Shown in pieces: positions 37,148-46,533 of a stretch of DNA of 64,000 nucleotides; the stretch's first letter is position 1; every line of letters starts with the position of its first letter. The DNA is taken from the NCBI GenBank assembly GCA_022449545.1, contig JAKUPN010000007.1, positions 58,451 through 122,450 of the forward strand. Direction: 5' to 3'. The stretch is from Alphaproteobacteria bacterium. Lineage in GTDB: Bacteria; Pseudomonadota; Alphaproteobacteria; UBA6615. Both the position numbers and the translations under genes were made by a program. Under the pieces are notes generated by a model, which searched no databases, was not told the origin of the DNA, and saw only the letters and a list, made by a program, of their open reading frames with translations.

Positions 37148-37435
37148 ATGGCTTTTGATGATGAAACAATAATTAGAATAGCTAGGCTTTCACGGCTTCA
37201 TATTACCGAATCCGATTTAGAGCCACTTTCAGAAGAGTTGTCGAAAATTGTTGAATGGGTTGAACAATTATCTGAGGTGGATACTAGCGATGTTGACCCT
37301 GTAACCAATGTTGTTGAAATAGCACCGCATCAGCGTTTGGATATGGTTAATGATGGTAATTATGTGAATGAAATTCTTGAAAATGCACCCGAATCTAATG
37401 AAGGATTCTTTGTTGTTAAAAAGGTCATAGAGTAA
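37148..37435 (+). CDS. gatC: Asp/Glu-tRNA amidotransferase subunit C
   Basis: Small stabilising subunit of GatCAB, which converts mischarged Glu-tRNA-Gln (and Asp-tRNA-Asn) to the correct amide form. The 95 residues include the usual [28 protein letters not shown] helix and the C-terminal segment [17 protein letters not shown]. Its stop overlaps the gatA start (TAATG). Confidence 0.95.
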   Translation: MAFDDETIIRIARLSRLHITESDLEPLSEELSKIVEWVEQLSEVDTSDVDPVTNVVEIAPHQRLDMVNDGNYVNEILENAPESNEGFFVVKKVIE

Positions 37436-38922
37436 TGGCTAAAACTGAGGATATACTAGAACTCTCTGTAGATGATGTAAGTAGGGCTTTGGATAAAAAG
37501 CTATTTAGCTCAAGCGAACTGACCCAAGCTTACATTGATGCCATGTCAGAAAGTGGCGAATTAAATATTTATGTCGATCAAACGCCAGAATTAGCATTAG
37601 AAATGGCCGGTAGTTCAGATAGCCGAAGATCAAAAGGAGAAGTGCTTGGTCACATGGATGGTATTCCAATAGCGGTTAAAGATCTATTTTGTACAAAAGG
37701 AGTCTCATCTACTGCGGGCAGTCATATTTTGGATGGTTTTAAGCCAACTTATGAATCGACAGTCACAAAGAAATTATGGGAATCTGGCGCAATTTTATTA
37801 GGAAAAACTAATATGGATGAATTTGCCATGGGGTCTGCAAATGTTACTAGTTACTATGGCCCGTGTATTAATCCATGGAAGGCAGAATCTGGTGACAATT
37901 TGGGGAAGGACTTAGTTCCGGGTGGTTCATCAGGGGGCTCAGCTGCAGCAGTGGCTGCTCGTGTTGCTCTTGCAGCTATTGGAACAGACACTGGGGGGTC
38001 TATTCGTCAACCTAGCTCATTTTGCGGAATTGTTGGCCTAAAACCAACGTACGGAAGATGTTCAAGATGGGGTATCATTTCTTTTGCTAGCTCACTTGAT
38101 CAGGCAGGCCCCTTAACCAGATCAGTTAAAGACGCAGCATTAATGCTGGAAGTTATGGCAGGATACGACCCTAAGGACTCTACCAGTGCAGACTTTGAGG
38201 TAACTAGTTATTCTGAAGCTTTGTCAGGAAAAGTTGAAGGTCTAAAAATAGGAATACCTGCGGAATATACATTGGATGGCATGCCCGATGAAATTAATAG
38301 CCTTTGGGAACGAGGAAAAAGATGGTTAGAAGATTCCGGGGCAAATATAATTGATATATCACTTCCGCACACTAAATACGCTTTACCAGCTTACTACATA
38401 ATTGCTCCTGCAGAGGCTTCTTCGAATCTAGCGAGATATGATGGAGTGCGATACGGCTTAAGGGTTGAGGGTGAAGACCTTATTGATACTTATGAAAAAA
38501 CCCGAGCTCAAGGTTTTGGTGCGGAAGTAAAACGACGAATAATGATAGGGACTTATGTTTTATCGGCAGGTTATTACGACGCATATTATATTCAGGCACA
38601 AAAAGTCCGCTCCAAGATAATAAATGATTTTGATAATGCTTGGTCGGAATGTGATGTTATTTTGACTCCTACTGCGCCTTCAGCAGCTTTTTCTATAGGT
38701 GAAAAAATGGATGATCCAATTTCAATGTATATGAATGATGTTTTTACTGTACCGGCATCAATGGCAGGTCTTCCCGCTATATCAGTTCCAGCTGGTTTAA
38801 GTAATGATGGACTTCCACTCGGATTACATTTGATCGGGCCAAAGTTTGCTGAAGAAAAACTTTTATTAGTAGCAAAAGCGCTTGAACTAGCTGCAGACTT
38901 CAGTTTTAGACCAAAAACTTAG
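37435..38922 (+). CDS. gatA: Asp/Glu-tRNA amidotransferase subunit A
   Basis: Glutaminase subunit of GatCAB that supplies ammonia for transamidation. It is an amidase-signature enzyme: the catalytic Lys is in [10 protein letters not shown], and the Ser-cisSer-Lys triad region is [14 protein letters not shown] with [14 protein letters not shown]. The 495 residues are normal. It is coupled to gatC by a one-base overlap, and gatB follows after 31 bases. Confidence 0.96.
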   Translation: MAKTEDILELSVDDVSRALDKKLFSSSELTQAYIDAMSESGELNIYVDQTPELALEMAGSSDSRRSKGEVLGHMDGIPIAVKDLFCTKGVSSTAGSHILDGFKPTYESTVTKKLWESGAILLGKTNMDEFAMGSANVTSYYGPCINPWKAESGDNLGKDLVPGGSSGGSAAAVAARVALAAIGTDTGGSIRQPSSFCGIVGLKPTYGRCSRWGIISFASSLDQAGPLTRSVKDAALMLEVMAGYDPKDSTSADFEVTSYSEALSGKVEGLKIGIPAEYTLDGMPDEINSLWERGKRWLEDSGANIIDISLPHTKYALPAYYIIAPAEASSNLARYDGVRYGLRVEGEDLIDTYEKTRAQGFGAEVKRRIMIGTYVLSAGYYDAYYIQAQKVRSKIINDFDNAWSECDVILTPTAPSAAFSIGEKMDDPISMYMNDVFTVPASMAGLPAISVPAGLSNDGLPLGLHLIGPKFAEEKLLLVAKALELAADFSFRPKT

Positions 38923-38953
38923 CTGGAAAAATTAATCTAAACGGAAATTATGA

Positions 38954-40504
38954 ATGACTACCAATAAGACACCTGAACACCTAACCGGACACGTCACAAC
39001 TCGGGTTGTTGGGGATGAAAGTAAGTTTGTCGAAGGAAAAAACGGCTTATGGGAGGTAATTATTGGTTTGGAAATTCACGCTCAAGTTGTTTCTGAGGCC
39101 AAACTATTTTCAGGCTCCTCAACAGTGTTTGGAGCTGATCCCAATAGTCAGGTGAGCTTAGTGGATGCAGCTATGCCAGGCATGTTACCAGTTATAAATG
39201 CTGAGTGCATACGTCAAGCTGTGAGAACGGGTCTAGGGTTGGGGGCCACAATTAATCTTTATTCAGTTTTTGACAGAAAAAATTATTTTTATCCTGACTT
39301 GCCACAAGGATATCAAATAAGTCAATTTTCCCAGCCTATCGTTGGTGAGGGCTTTGTAAATATAGATTTACCCGATGGAGAGAGCTTCAAAGTTGGAATT
39401 GAACGCATCCATTTAGAACAAGATGCAGGTAAATCAATTCATGATCAACATCCATCTAAGTCATATATAGATTTAAATCGCTCAGGTGTGGCTCTTATGG
39501 AGATAGTGTCTAAACCCGATCTCAGATCAAGTGAAGAAGCTGCTATTTACGTTGCTAAGTTAAGAACTATTCTTCGTTATCTTAATACGTGCGATGGTGA
39601 TATGTCTCAGGGTTCGTTAAGAGCGGACATAAATGTATCTGTGAGGGTTCCGGGCGAGGAACTTGGAACAAGGTGTGAAATTAAAAATGTTAACTCTATT
39701 CGTTTTTTAAGGCAGGCCATAGATTACGAAGTTTCTCGTCAGATAGAGATAATTGAAAGTGGGGGTCAAATTAAACAAGAAACTAGACTTTTTGACTCTG
39801 ACAGATCTGTAACACTTTCAATGCGTTCAAAGGAAGAAGCACATGATTATCGTTATTTCCCTGACCCTGATCTTTTGCCTTTGGTATTGGAACAGAGTTT
39901 TGTTGATTCACTCGCTGACGAACTTCCTGAGCTTCCAGATCCAAAAAAAGAACGTTTCATATCAGAATATAATATCACTGATGCAAATGCGGCCATTTTA
40001 GTAGCTGAAAAAGAAGTTGCCGAATTTTTTGAAACATCAGTTATTGAAGAGTTAAAGATGGACTCAAGCTTATCTGTGTCAAGTGTAGCATCTGATGCTG
40101 CTAATCTCATCATTAATGAGCTATTTGGCTTATTAAATTCTGCAGATTTATCAATATCAGAATCACCAATCAGCGCCAGGCAGTTAGCTGAATGTCTTAA
40201 ACTTAGACATGAGGGGAGCATTTCGGGGCGTATCTCTAAGGAAGTTTTTATTGAGATGTTCAATAGTGGAGATGATGCTTCTAAAATAATTGAAGAGAAA
40301 GGTCTGCAACAAATCAATGATCAAGGCGCAATAGAAAGTCTCATCGATCAGATTATTTTGGATAATCCGGAACAGGCCCAGCAGTTCCGTGAAGGTAACA
40401 CTAAAGTTGCTGGGTGGTTTACTGGGCAGGTAATGAAGTTAACCAATGGGCAAGCCAATCCTCAGATAGTGAATAAATTGCTCGAAGATAAACTGAGTAA
40501 GTAA
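38954..40504 (+). CDS. gatB: Asp/Glu-tRNA amidotransferase subunit B
   Basis: Kinase/transamidase subunit that activates the glutamyl or aspartyl group on the tRNA and receives ammonia from GatA. The N-terminal [38 protein letters not shown], the HLEQDAGKS motif and a C-terminal YqeY-like helical domain are visible. At 516 residues it is about 25 longer than usual because of an N-terminal leader (about 1-30) of low similarity; the true start could be later. The operon ends here, convergent with the SDR gene. Confidence 0.95.
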   Translation: MTTNKTPEHLTGHVTTRVVGDESKFVEGKNGLWEVIIGLEIHAQVVSEAKLFSGSSTVFGADPNSQVSLVDAAMPGMLPVINAECIRQAVRTGLGLGATINLYSVFDRKNYFYPDLPQGYQISQFSQPIVGEGFVNIDLPDGESFKVGIERIHLEQDAGKSIHDQHPSKSYIDLNRSGVALMEIVSKPDLRSSEEAAIYVAKLRTILRYLNTCDGDMSQGSLRADINVSVRVPGEELGTRCEIKNVNSIRFLRQAIDYEVSRQIEIIESGGQIKQETRLFDSDRSVTLSMRSKEEAHDYRYFPDPDLLPLVLEQSFVDSLADELPELPDPKKERFISEYNITDANAAILVAEKEVAEFFETSVIEELKMDSSLSVSSVASDAANLIINELFGLLNSADLSISESPISARQLAECLKLRHEGSISGRISKEVFIEMFNSGDDASKIIEEKGLQQINDQGAIESLIDQIILDNPEQAQQFREGNTKVAGWFTGQVMKLTNGQANPQIVNKLLEDKLSK

Positions 40505-40570
40505 GTGTTAGGCGCTTTATTAGAAATTAAGAAAATTTTTATAAAACACTAAATATAGAGTGTATAAGAG

Positions 40571-41374
40571 TTAAGGGCGCCACATTTCACTAGATATTAG
40601 TGAACCTCCATCTACAGGGATGATTGCTCCAGTTAAATAGGCCCCGGCTCGTGAGGAAAGATAGATAACCGTACCTGCGATATCTTCTGGGGTGCCCAAA
40701 CGACCCCTTGGTAAAGTCCTTTCTATTTCATCTCTATGATTGGTGAGTGTGTAATCCATCATTTTACTTTCAAATGGCCCTGGCGCAATTGCGTTTACAG
40801 AGATGTTCTTTTTTCCCAGATGATGTGCAAGAACTCGTGTTAGGTGATGCACAGCAGCTTTGCTGGCAGGATAGGAATAAGTCTCTAGCTTAGGAATGCT
40901 CATTCCGTCTACAGATCCTATGTTTATAATTCTTGCAGGATCTTCATGGGTGGCAGAAGCGCTAAGGAGTTCTAGTAAAGATTGGCTAAGAAAAAAAGTT
41001 GTCTTAGCATTTAAGTCCATAACTTTATCCCAGCCTAATTCAGGGACTTCTCCAAAGCTTGCGCCCCAAGCTGAGCCAGCGTTATTAATCAATATATGAA
41101 GTTTATCTTCTCGGGAAATTATTTCTCTTGATAGATTTTGTATTCCTTCAATATTTGATAAATCGGAGGGTAGGTCTATGCATTCTCCGATTTTCGAGAG
41201 CTCCGAAGCGGCCTCCTCACAGGCTTCTTTTGATCTTGAAGATATGTATGTTTTTACCCCGTTTTCAACAAGCCCCCTAGCTATCATTAACCCTATGCCT
41301 CTTGACCCTCCAGTTACTAAAGCCACTTTTCCCGAAACTGAAAACAGATCTTTCACTTTATTTTTCCTTTTCAA
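40571..41374 (-). CDS. Short-chain dehydrogenase/reductase
   Basis: Classical SDR oxidoreductase of 267 residues, substrate unknown. The cofactor motif TGGSRGIG (21-28) and NNAG (97-100) are present, and the catalytic Ser154, Tyr168 and Lys172 (YPASK) are intact. Arg46 in ISSRSKE suggests NADP preference (inference). The C-terminus (YLTGAIIPVDGGSL) is typical of gluconate or 3-oxoacyl reductase-like SDRs. It lies 11 bases after a PPOX flavoprotein gene on the same strand, so the two are probably co-transcribed. Confidence 0.88.
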   Translation of the reverse strand: MKRKNKVKDLFSVSGKVALVTGGSRGIGLMIARGLVENGVKTYISSRSKEACEEAASELSKIGECIDLPSDLSNIEGIQNLSREIISREDKLHILINNAGSAWGASFGEVPELGWDKVMDLNAKTTFFLSQSLLELLSASATHEDPARIINIGSVDGMSIPKLETYSYPASKAAVHHLTRVLAHHLGKKNISVNAIAPGPFESKMMDYTLTNHRDEIERTLPRGRLGTPEDIAGTVIYLSSRAGAYLTGAIIPVDGGSLISSEMWRP

Positions 41375-41385
41375 TAAATCATCAC

Positions 41386-42048
41386 TTAGTAGATCGTATC
41401 TTTGAGTCGTTTAGGATACGCTTTGTCATACTCTTTGCCATCGATTCTTCCTTCGGTAATTGATTCGAGAATTGAACCGGTTGTTGGCAGTTGTTCTCTC
41501 TCTATTTGACTATTTGGGTCCCATAATTTTGATCTAACAAGTGCTTTAGGACACTGGTAGTAAATGGAGCCAACTATAACCTCAATAATACTTTTTGGAT
41601 TTTTTCCATTCATTGAAAAAGAGTTACAAAGGTCAGCGTCTACACAAATTTTAGCAGATCCGTTTATTCTGATGGTTTCTCCTATACCAGGGATTAGAAA
41701 CAGAAGAGAAATACGGGGATCCTGAATAATATTGGTTAAACTATCAACACGGTTATTCCCTCTTCGATCTGGTATTAGTAGAGTTTTTTTATTAATGACT
41801 TTTACAAAACCAGGAGGGTCACCACGCGGAGAGCAGTCCAGCCCTCCAGGCCCGCTTGTCGCTATAATCACAAAGGGTGAAGCTTCTATAAATTTTTTAT
41901 ACTTATCGGAAATATGATCAATTTCTTTTTTAATGGCGCCTTCAGGAGATTTGCCATATAGCTCATTCAATTCTTTCAACGAGGTGACATAATTATTTTT
42001 TATTTTTTGATTTGAAGAAGGTGTCATAATAATGACTCCATTTGGCAT
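41386..42048 (-). CDS. PPOX-class FMN-dependent flavoprotein
   Basis: Split-barrel flavin-binding protein of the pyridoxamine-phosphate-oxidase superfamily, 220 residues. It most resembles the DR_2398/MSMEG_1061 type: FVIIATSGPGGLDCSPRGDPPGFV, LLIPDRRGNNRVDSLTNI and LWDP near the C-terminus. The substrate is unknown; relatives have been linked to pyridoxine and to F420 or heme-related chemistry, none of which can be assigned here. It is upstream of and likely co-transcribed with the SDR. Confidence 0.78.
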   Translation of the reverse strand: MPNGVIIMTPSSNQKIKNNYVTSLKELNELYGKSPEGAIKKEIDHISDKYKKFIEASPFVIIATSGPGGLDCSPRGDPPGFVKVINKKTLLIPDRRGNNRVDSLTNIIQDPRISLLFLIPGIGETIRINGSAKICVDADLCNSFSMNGKNPKSIIEVIVGSIYYQCPKALVRSKLWDPNSQIEREQLPTTGSILESITEGRIDGKEYDKAYPKRLKDTIY

Positions 42049-42156
42049 TGTGATATTGTTAGAATCGTATCTTCATAGAACTAGTTTTTTATTATAAGTA
42101 GAAAGTTTTATAAATATATCACTAAAGTAATTTAAATTCAGATAGTGTCAGACTGC

Positions 42157-42627
42157 TCAATAATTAATTTTAGAATCTGACCTCTCCCAAGCACGAAATG
42201 CTAAAATAGATTCATCAATAAAAATCTGCTGGGTAGGTATGCTTCTTTTTTCAACCGGCAAAATTATTTCTTGGTAAATTAAATCATCATCAAAGCCTAT
42301 TTCCGCAGCATCCGTTTTGGAATTAGCAAAAAATATTTTCTCAATTCTTGCCCAGTAGATTGCGCTAAGGCACATGGGACATGGTTCACAATTAGTATAA
42401 ATAATAGAATTTGAGAGATTAAATGATTGAGAATTCTGGCATGCCTGTCTTATGGCATTTATTTCAGCATGTGCAGTTGGATCATTAGTGCTAGTAACTG
42501 TATTGCTTCCTTCGCCGATAATAATTCCTTTCTTTACGATTACAGCCCCGAATGGTCCCCCAAGTGAATCGGTGATATTTTTTTCAGCAATTTCTATTGC
42601 TCGTTTCATAAATTTATTTTTATCCAT
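42157..42627 (-). CDS. guaD: Guanine deaminase (cytidine-deaminase fold)
   Basis: Deaminates guanine to xanthine. The CDA-fold zinc site is complete: His53-Ala-Glu55 and Cys83-x-x-Cys86 (PCPMC). The sequence closely follows Bacillus subtilis GuaD, including GGPFGAVIVKKG, NDPTAHAEINAIR, YWARIEKIFF and a C-terminal tail ending in Tyr. It is 156 residues, the same size as GuaD. A TadA-type tRNA deaminase is less likely because of that C-terminal tail. Its position beside a BMP-type purine importer supports nucleobase use. Confidence 0.85.
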   Translation of the reverse strand: MDKNKFMKRAIEIAEKNITDSLGGPFGAVIVKKGIIIGEGSNTVTSTNDPTAHAEINAIRQACQNSQSFNLSNSIIYTNCEPCPMCLSAIYWARIEKIFFANSKTDAAEIGFDDDLIYQEIILPVEKRSIPTQQIFIDESILAFRAWERSDSKINY

Positions 42628-42814
42628 CTGCTTTATATGTATCCATTAATTTAATTATATTTTTTTTAAGTTTACGAAATACTAATTCCTAACTTGAGTG
42701 GGTTACAAAAATTAGAATTTAAAGGGATCGTTATAAGTTTTATCCCATTGTAGGTTGTGATTAATTTTGTCATATCTAAAGATATTAAGCTAAATTAAAC
42801 ATAATTAAATCAGT

Positions 42815-42829
42815 TAAGCTTGAAGCTTA
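42815..42829. promoter_or_regulatory. Palindrome TAAGCTT-G-AAGCTTA upstream of the ABC importer
   Basis: A perfect 7+7 bp inverted repeat around one central base lies 25 bases before the ABC ATPase start, within the 227-base gap divergent from guaD. Its position suits an operator for a repressor of the importer. No riboswitch-like fold was recognised in this gap. Confidence 0.35.
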
Positions 42830-42854
42830 GATAAGTAAAGGCATTTGTGCGGAT

Positions 42855-44396
42855 ATGGTTTTAACCCCTAGATTGGAACTTATAGGAATAACCAAACGCT
42901 ATCCTGGGGTTCAAGCGAATAACAATATTAGCCTTAAGGTTATGCCTGGTGAAATACACGCTCTTTTGGGGGAGAATGGTGCGGGCAAAAGTACCTTAGT
43001 TAAATGTATATATGGTGTTCAGAAAGCAGATTCAGGCACCTTAATATGGGAAGGCAAGAAAACCCAAGTCACAAGCCCAAATATAGCTAGAAGACTAGGT
43101 ATTGGAATGGTTTTTCAGCATTTTTCATTATTTGATGCTATGACTGTTGAAGAAAATATTGTGTTAGGAGTTTCAAACAAGCTAGCAAAAGCAGGTATCA
43201 AAGAAAAAATTACAGAGATCTCTTCTCGTTATGGATTACCCTTAGATCCTCAAAGATACGTGCAAACTCTTTCAGTTGGAGAAAGACAGAGAATTGAGGT
43301 AGTGAGATGTCTTTTACAGAATCCAAGCCTATTGATAATGGATGAACCTACTTCTGTTTTGACACCACAAGAAACAGAGAGCCTATTCAAAACATTAAAT
43401 CAATTATCAAAAGATGGAGTATCCATATTATACATTAGTCATAAGCTCCATGAGATAAAAGAATTATGCCATACTGCAACAATTTTAAGGATGGGCAATC
43501 TAGTTGATACCTGTAATCCTAAAAATGAGACCCCTCGAAGTTTGGCTGAAAAAATGATGGGGAAAAGCCTAGAAAAACCAACTAGAATAAAGAATTCACC
43601 TTTTGGTAAGCCCCAAATTTTATTAAATAATCTTAGCTATAAAGCAAATCAAAGCTATGGAACTGATCTCAAAAATATTTCTTTAGAGGTTCGTGGAGGA
43701 GAAATTTTAGGTATTGCTGGTGTTGCAGGAAATGGACAGAGAGAACTAATGAAAGTTTTGAGTGGAGAAGAGCTAAGTAATCCACCAGAAAGTATTGTTG
43801 TTTCTGAAAAAAACGTAGGAAACACTGGGCCTAATGACCGTCGTTCGCTAGGTATGGTCTTTGTTCCAGAAGAAAGATTAGGCCATGGAGCGGTTCCCCA
43901 AATGGGCTTATCAGAGAATGCCTTTCTCTCTGGTTTTACAAGAATGAAATTAGCCAATTACGGTTTTTTACGAAAAATAGAAACTGATATTTATGCATCA
44001 AACATAATTACTAATTATGATGTTAAGACATCTGGTATTAGGAGTTTGGCTGCTAGTCTTTCAGGAGGAAACCTACAGAAATTTATATTTGGTAGAGAAA
44101 TAATACAGAATCCAAATATTGTAATAGCGATGCAACCCACATGGGGCGTTGATGCTGGATCGGCAGCTTATATTCGGCAATCTTTGATTGATTTAGCTGA
44201 ACAAGGTGCAGCAGTTTTAGTTATATCACAGGACCTCGAAGAACTTTACGAAATCGTGGATACGATCTGTGTTATCTATGAGGGGAAGTTGTCTTCACCA
44301 AAACAATTAGAAGACATTAGTACTGAAGAAGTGGGAATGTTAATGGGTGGTGTGATTATTAATTCTCAGGAAGATAACCCGTTAAATGGTATTTAA
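42855..44396 (+). CDS. BMP-type ABC importer, ATPase subunit
   Basis: Tandem ATPase of a nucleoside/nucleobase-type ABC importer, with two NBDs in 513 residues. NBD1 has Walker A GENGAGKST and signature LSVGERQR. NBD2 has the usual degenerate Walker A (GVAGNGQRELM) and the signature LSGGNLQK. This sugar-importer-like (RbsA) double NBD pairs with two permeases and a BMP lipoprotein or periplasmic protein. It overlaps the next gene by 11 bases. Relatives include NupA/YufO; the actual substrate (purine nucleoside or base) is inferred. Confidence 0.9.
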   Translation: MVLTPRLELIGITKRYPGVQANNNISLKVMPGEIHALLGENGAGKSTLVKCIYGVQKADSGTLIWEGKKTQVTSPNIARRLGIGMVFQHFSLFDAMTVEENIVLGVSNKLAKAGIKEKITEISSRYGLPLDPQRYVQTLSVGERQRIEVVRCLLQNPSLLIMDEPTSVLTPQETESLFKTLNQLSKDGVSILYISHKLHEIKELCHTATILRMGNLVDTCNPKNETPRSLAEKMMGKSLEKPTRIKNSPFGKPQILLNNLSYKANQSYGTDLKNISLEVRGGEILGIAGVAGNGQRELMKVLSGEELSNPPESIVVSEKNVGNTGPNDRRSLGMVFVPEERLGHGAVPQMGLSENAFLSGFTRMKLANYGFLRKIETDIYASNIITNYDVKTSGIRSLAASLSGGNLQKFIFGREIIQNPNIVIAMQPTWGVDAGSAAYIRQSLIDLAEQGAAVLVISQDLEELYEIVDTICVIYEGKLSSPKQLEDISTEEVGMLMGGVIINSQEDNPLNGI

Positions 44397-45441
44397 GTTA
44401 GAACCCCGAGCTGTATCTTCACGGGTGATGATTTATCAGTCACCAATAATAGCAGTTTTCCTAACTTTATTGGCTGGAATGGTTATGTTTAGACTAATGG
44501 GAACAGACCCATTACAGGCCTTAGAGGCTTTTTTCATTGAACCCATTTCAACTATGGATGGAATTGCAGAATTGTTAGTGAAAGCTGCTCCTCTAATATT
44601 AATTGCCATAGGGCTCTCAATTGGTTTTCAGGCCAATGTGTGGAACATTGGAGCTGAAGGACAACTCACAATAGGTGCTTTGTTTGGCGGGAGTTTGGCA
44701 TTAGTTTTTTATGAACTCGAAACTCCTTTTTTGATTCCCGCCATGCTTTTAGCGGGTACTTTTGGGGGTATGGTTTGGGCAGCAATTCCAGCTCTACTTA
44801 AAACTAGATTTAACACAAATGAAATTTTAACTAGTTTGATGCTAACATATGTAGCGCTTCTAATTTTGAGCTATCTAATACATGGGCCTTTGAGAGATCC
44901 AGATGGCTTTAATTTTCCCGAATCTAGGCTATTTCATAATTCAGCTCTTATGCCCGTATTAGTGGAAGGTACGAGGCTACATATCGGTATTTTAATAGCA
45001 TTAGGAGTAGCGATTTTTGCGTGGTTGTTTATTTTTAAGCATATGATTGGTTTTCAGATAAGAGTGGTAGGACTTGCACCAGCTGCGGCTAGCTTTGCCG
45101 GTTTCAAACAAAAAAAATTGATTTGGTTAGCATTAGTTATTAGCGGTGGTACTGCTGGCTTGGCCGGGGTTATAGAAGTTGCGGGTCCGATTGGACAGAT
45201 TGTTCCAGTTATTTCTCCCGGTTACGGTTTTACTGCAATTATCGTTGCTTTTTTAGGTCGCTTGCATCCTATTGGAGTTATATTTTCAGGACTTTTGATG
45301 GCGCTCACTTATCTGGGGGGAGATTCAGCACAAATAACAATGAATCTTCCTAATGCAGTTACCGGTGTTTTTCAGGGGATGCTACTTTTTTTTCTCTTAG
45401 CGAGTGATGTTTTAATTCGTTATCGTATAAAGATAAGATGA
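44386..45441 (+). CDS. BMP-type ABC importer, permease 1
   Basis: BPD_transp_2 family permease of 351 residues with about eight to nine hydrophobic segments. The NIGAEGQLTIGALFGG loop after the early helices and SPGYGFTAIIVAFLGRLHPIG are typical of the first, longer permease in BMP-linked systems (NupP/YufP type). It overlaps the ATPase gene by 11 bases, and the second permease follows after 21 bases. Confidence 0.9.
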   Translation: MVFKLEPRAVSSRVMIYQSPIIAVFLTLLAGMVMFRLMGTDPLQALEAFFIEPISTMDGIAELLVKAAPLILIAIGLSIGFQANVWNIGAEGQLTIGALFGGSLALVFYELETPFLIPAMLLAGTFGGMVWAAIPALLKTRFNTNEILTSLMLTYVALLILSYLIHGPLRDPDGFNFPESRLFHNSALMPVLVEGTRLHIGILIALGVAIFAWLFIFKHMIGFQIRVVGLAPAAASFAGFKQKKLIWLALVISGGTAGLAGVIEVAGPIGQIVPVISPGYGFTAIIVAFLGRLHPIGVIFSGLLMALTYLGGDSAQITMNLPNAVTGVFQGMLLFFLLASDVLIRYRIKIR

Positions 45442-45462
45442 GGAGTTTTTGGATAATTAATA

Positions 45463-46389
45463 ATGATAATTGAATTTGTTATTCCAGCATTATTGACGAT
45501 TATAACAGCTTCTACCCCTTTGGTATTTGCAGCGATAGGAGAGATAGTTGTTGAGAAATCAGGTGTCTTAAATCTCGGCGTTGAAGGCATGATGATTGTA
45601 GGCGCTGTTGGTGCTTTTGCAGTTACAGTTAAGACAGGTGATCCTTATATTGGAGTAATTGCTGGTGCTTTCTCAGGGTTATTATTGTCGTTTATTTTTG
45701 GATTTCTAACTTTATATTTATACTCTAATCAGGTTGCGACTGGCCTAGCATTGACAATATTTGGCGTAGGTTTTAGTGCATTACTTGGTCATGAGTTCGT
45801 AGGGCAGACTATAAATAGCCTGCCAAAGCTTAACCCATCTTTTCTTAGTGATATTCCAGGCCTAGGACCATTGGTGTTTGCTCAAGATTTTATGGTATAT
45901 TTATCTGTTTTGATGACCATACTGGTAACGTGGTTTTTGATGCGCTCTCGTTGGGGATTGGTATTACGTGCCGTCGGTGAAAATCATGATGCGGCTCACT
46001 CTATCGGATTTTCTGTAACCCTTATACGTTTACTTGCAGTGCTTTTTGGTGGCGCTATGGCAGGATTAGGAGGAGCGTATTTATCTTTAGCTCATACGCC
46101 ACTTTGGGTCGAAAATATGTCTGCTGGTAGAGGTTGGATTGCTTTGGCGCTAGTAGTTTTTGCTTCATGGAGGCCTTGGAGGGCTTTTTTTGGGGCTTAT
46201 CTATTCGGTGGTATCACTATAATACAGTTATATGCCCAGGGTTTCGGGGTTGATGTGCCTTCTCAGATTTTATCCATGTTACCTTATTTGGTAACGATTA
46301 TAGTGCTGGTTATGATTTCTAGAGATGATTTTCGAATACGGATTAGCGCTCCTGCTTGCCTTGGTAAGAGCTTTCATCCCTACGGATGA
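45463..46389 (+). CDS. BMP-type ABC importer, permease 2
   Basis: Second BPD_transp_2 permease, 308 residues, with about eight membrane segments. The motif EIVVEKSGVLNLGVEGMMIVGA is characteristic of the NupQ/YufQ-type partner. It pairs with permease 1 to form the channel. The importer operon may partly terminate after this gene, before the binding protein. Confidence 0.9.
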   Translation: MIIEFVIPALLTIITASTPLVFAAIGEIVVEKSGVLNLGVEGMMIVGAVGAFAVTVKTGDPYIGVIAGAFSGLLLSFIFGFLTLYLYSNQVATGLALTIFGVGFSALLGHEFVGQTINSLPKLNPSFLSDIPGLGPLVFAQDFMVYLSVLMTILVTWFLMRSRWGLVLRAVGENHDAAHSIGFSVTLIRLLAVLFGGAMAGLGGAYLSLAHTPLWVENMSAGRGWIALALVVFASWRPWRAFFGAYLFGGITIIQLYAQGFGVDVPSQILSMLPYLVTIIVLVMISRDDFRIRISAPACLGKSFHPYG

Positions 46390-46446
46390 ACATTAATACG
46401 AATTAAGAAAATTAGACAAATATCAAGAGGTAAATATTTAGTCTTA

Positions 46447-46492
46447 TCCTCAGGTTTCAGCAAACTCACCTGAACCTTGAGGACAGTTTTTT
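46447..46492 (+). terminator. Hairpin with T-tract between permease 2 and the binding-protein gene
   Basis: TCCTCAGGTT (46447-46456) pairs with AACC-T-TGAGGA (46473-46483) with a single bulged T. CAG and a run of six T follow. An inner CAGGT/ACCTG pairing is an alternative fold. It looks like a terminator or attenuator inside the importer operon. Confidence 0.55.
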
Positions 46493-46533
46493 AATGAGTG
46501 TTGGTAAACTAAGGTATTCAAAGGAGGGGTATT

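Noticed and set aside
39853..40317. 154-residue minus-strand ORF opposite gatB
   Set aside because: It is a shadow of the gatB reading frame, serine-rich and with no ribosome-binding site.
42628..42854. Purine riboswitch upstream of the importer
   Set aside because: The gap lacks the conserved purine-riboswitch core and kissing loops; only a DNA palindrome stands out.
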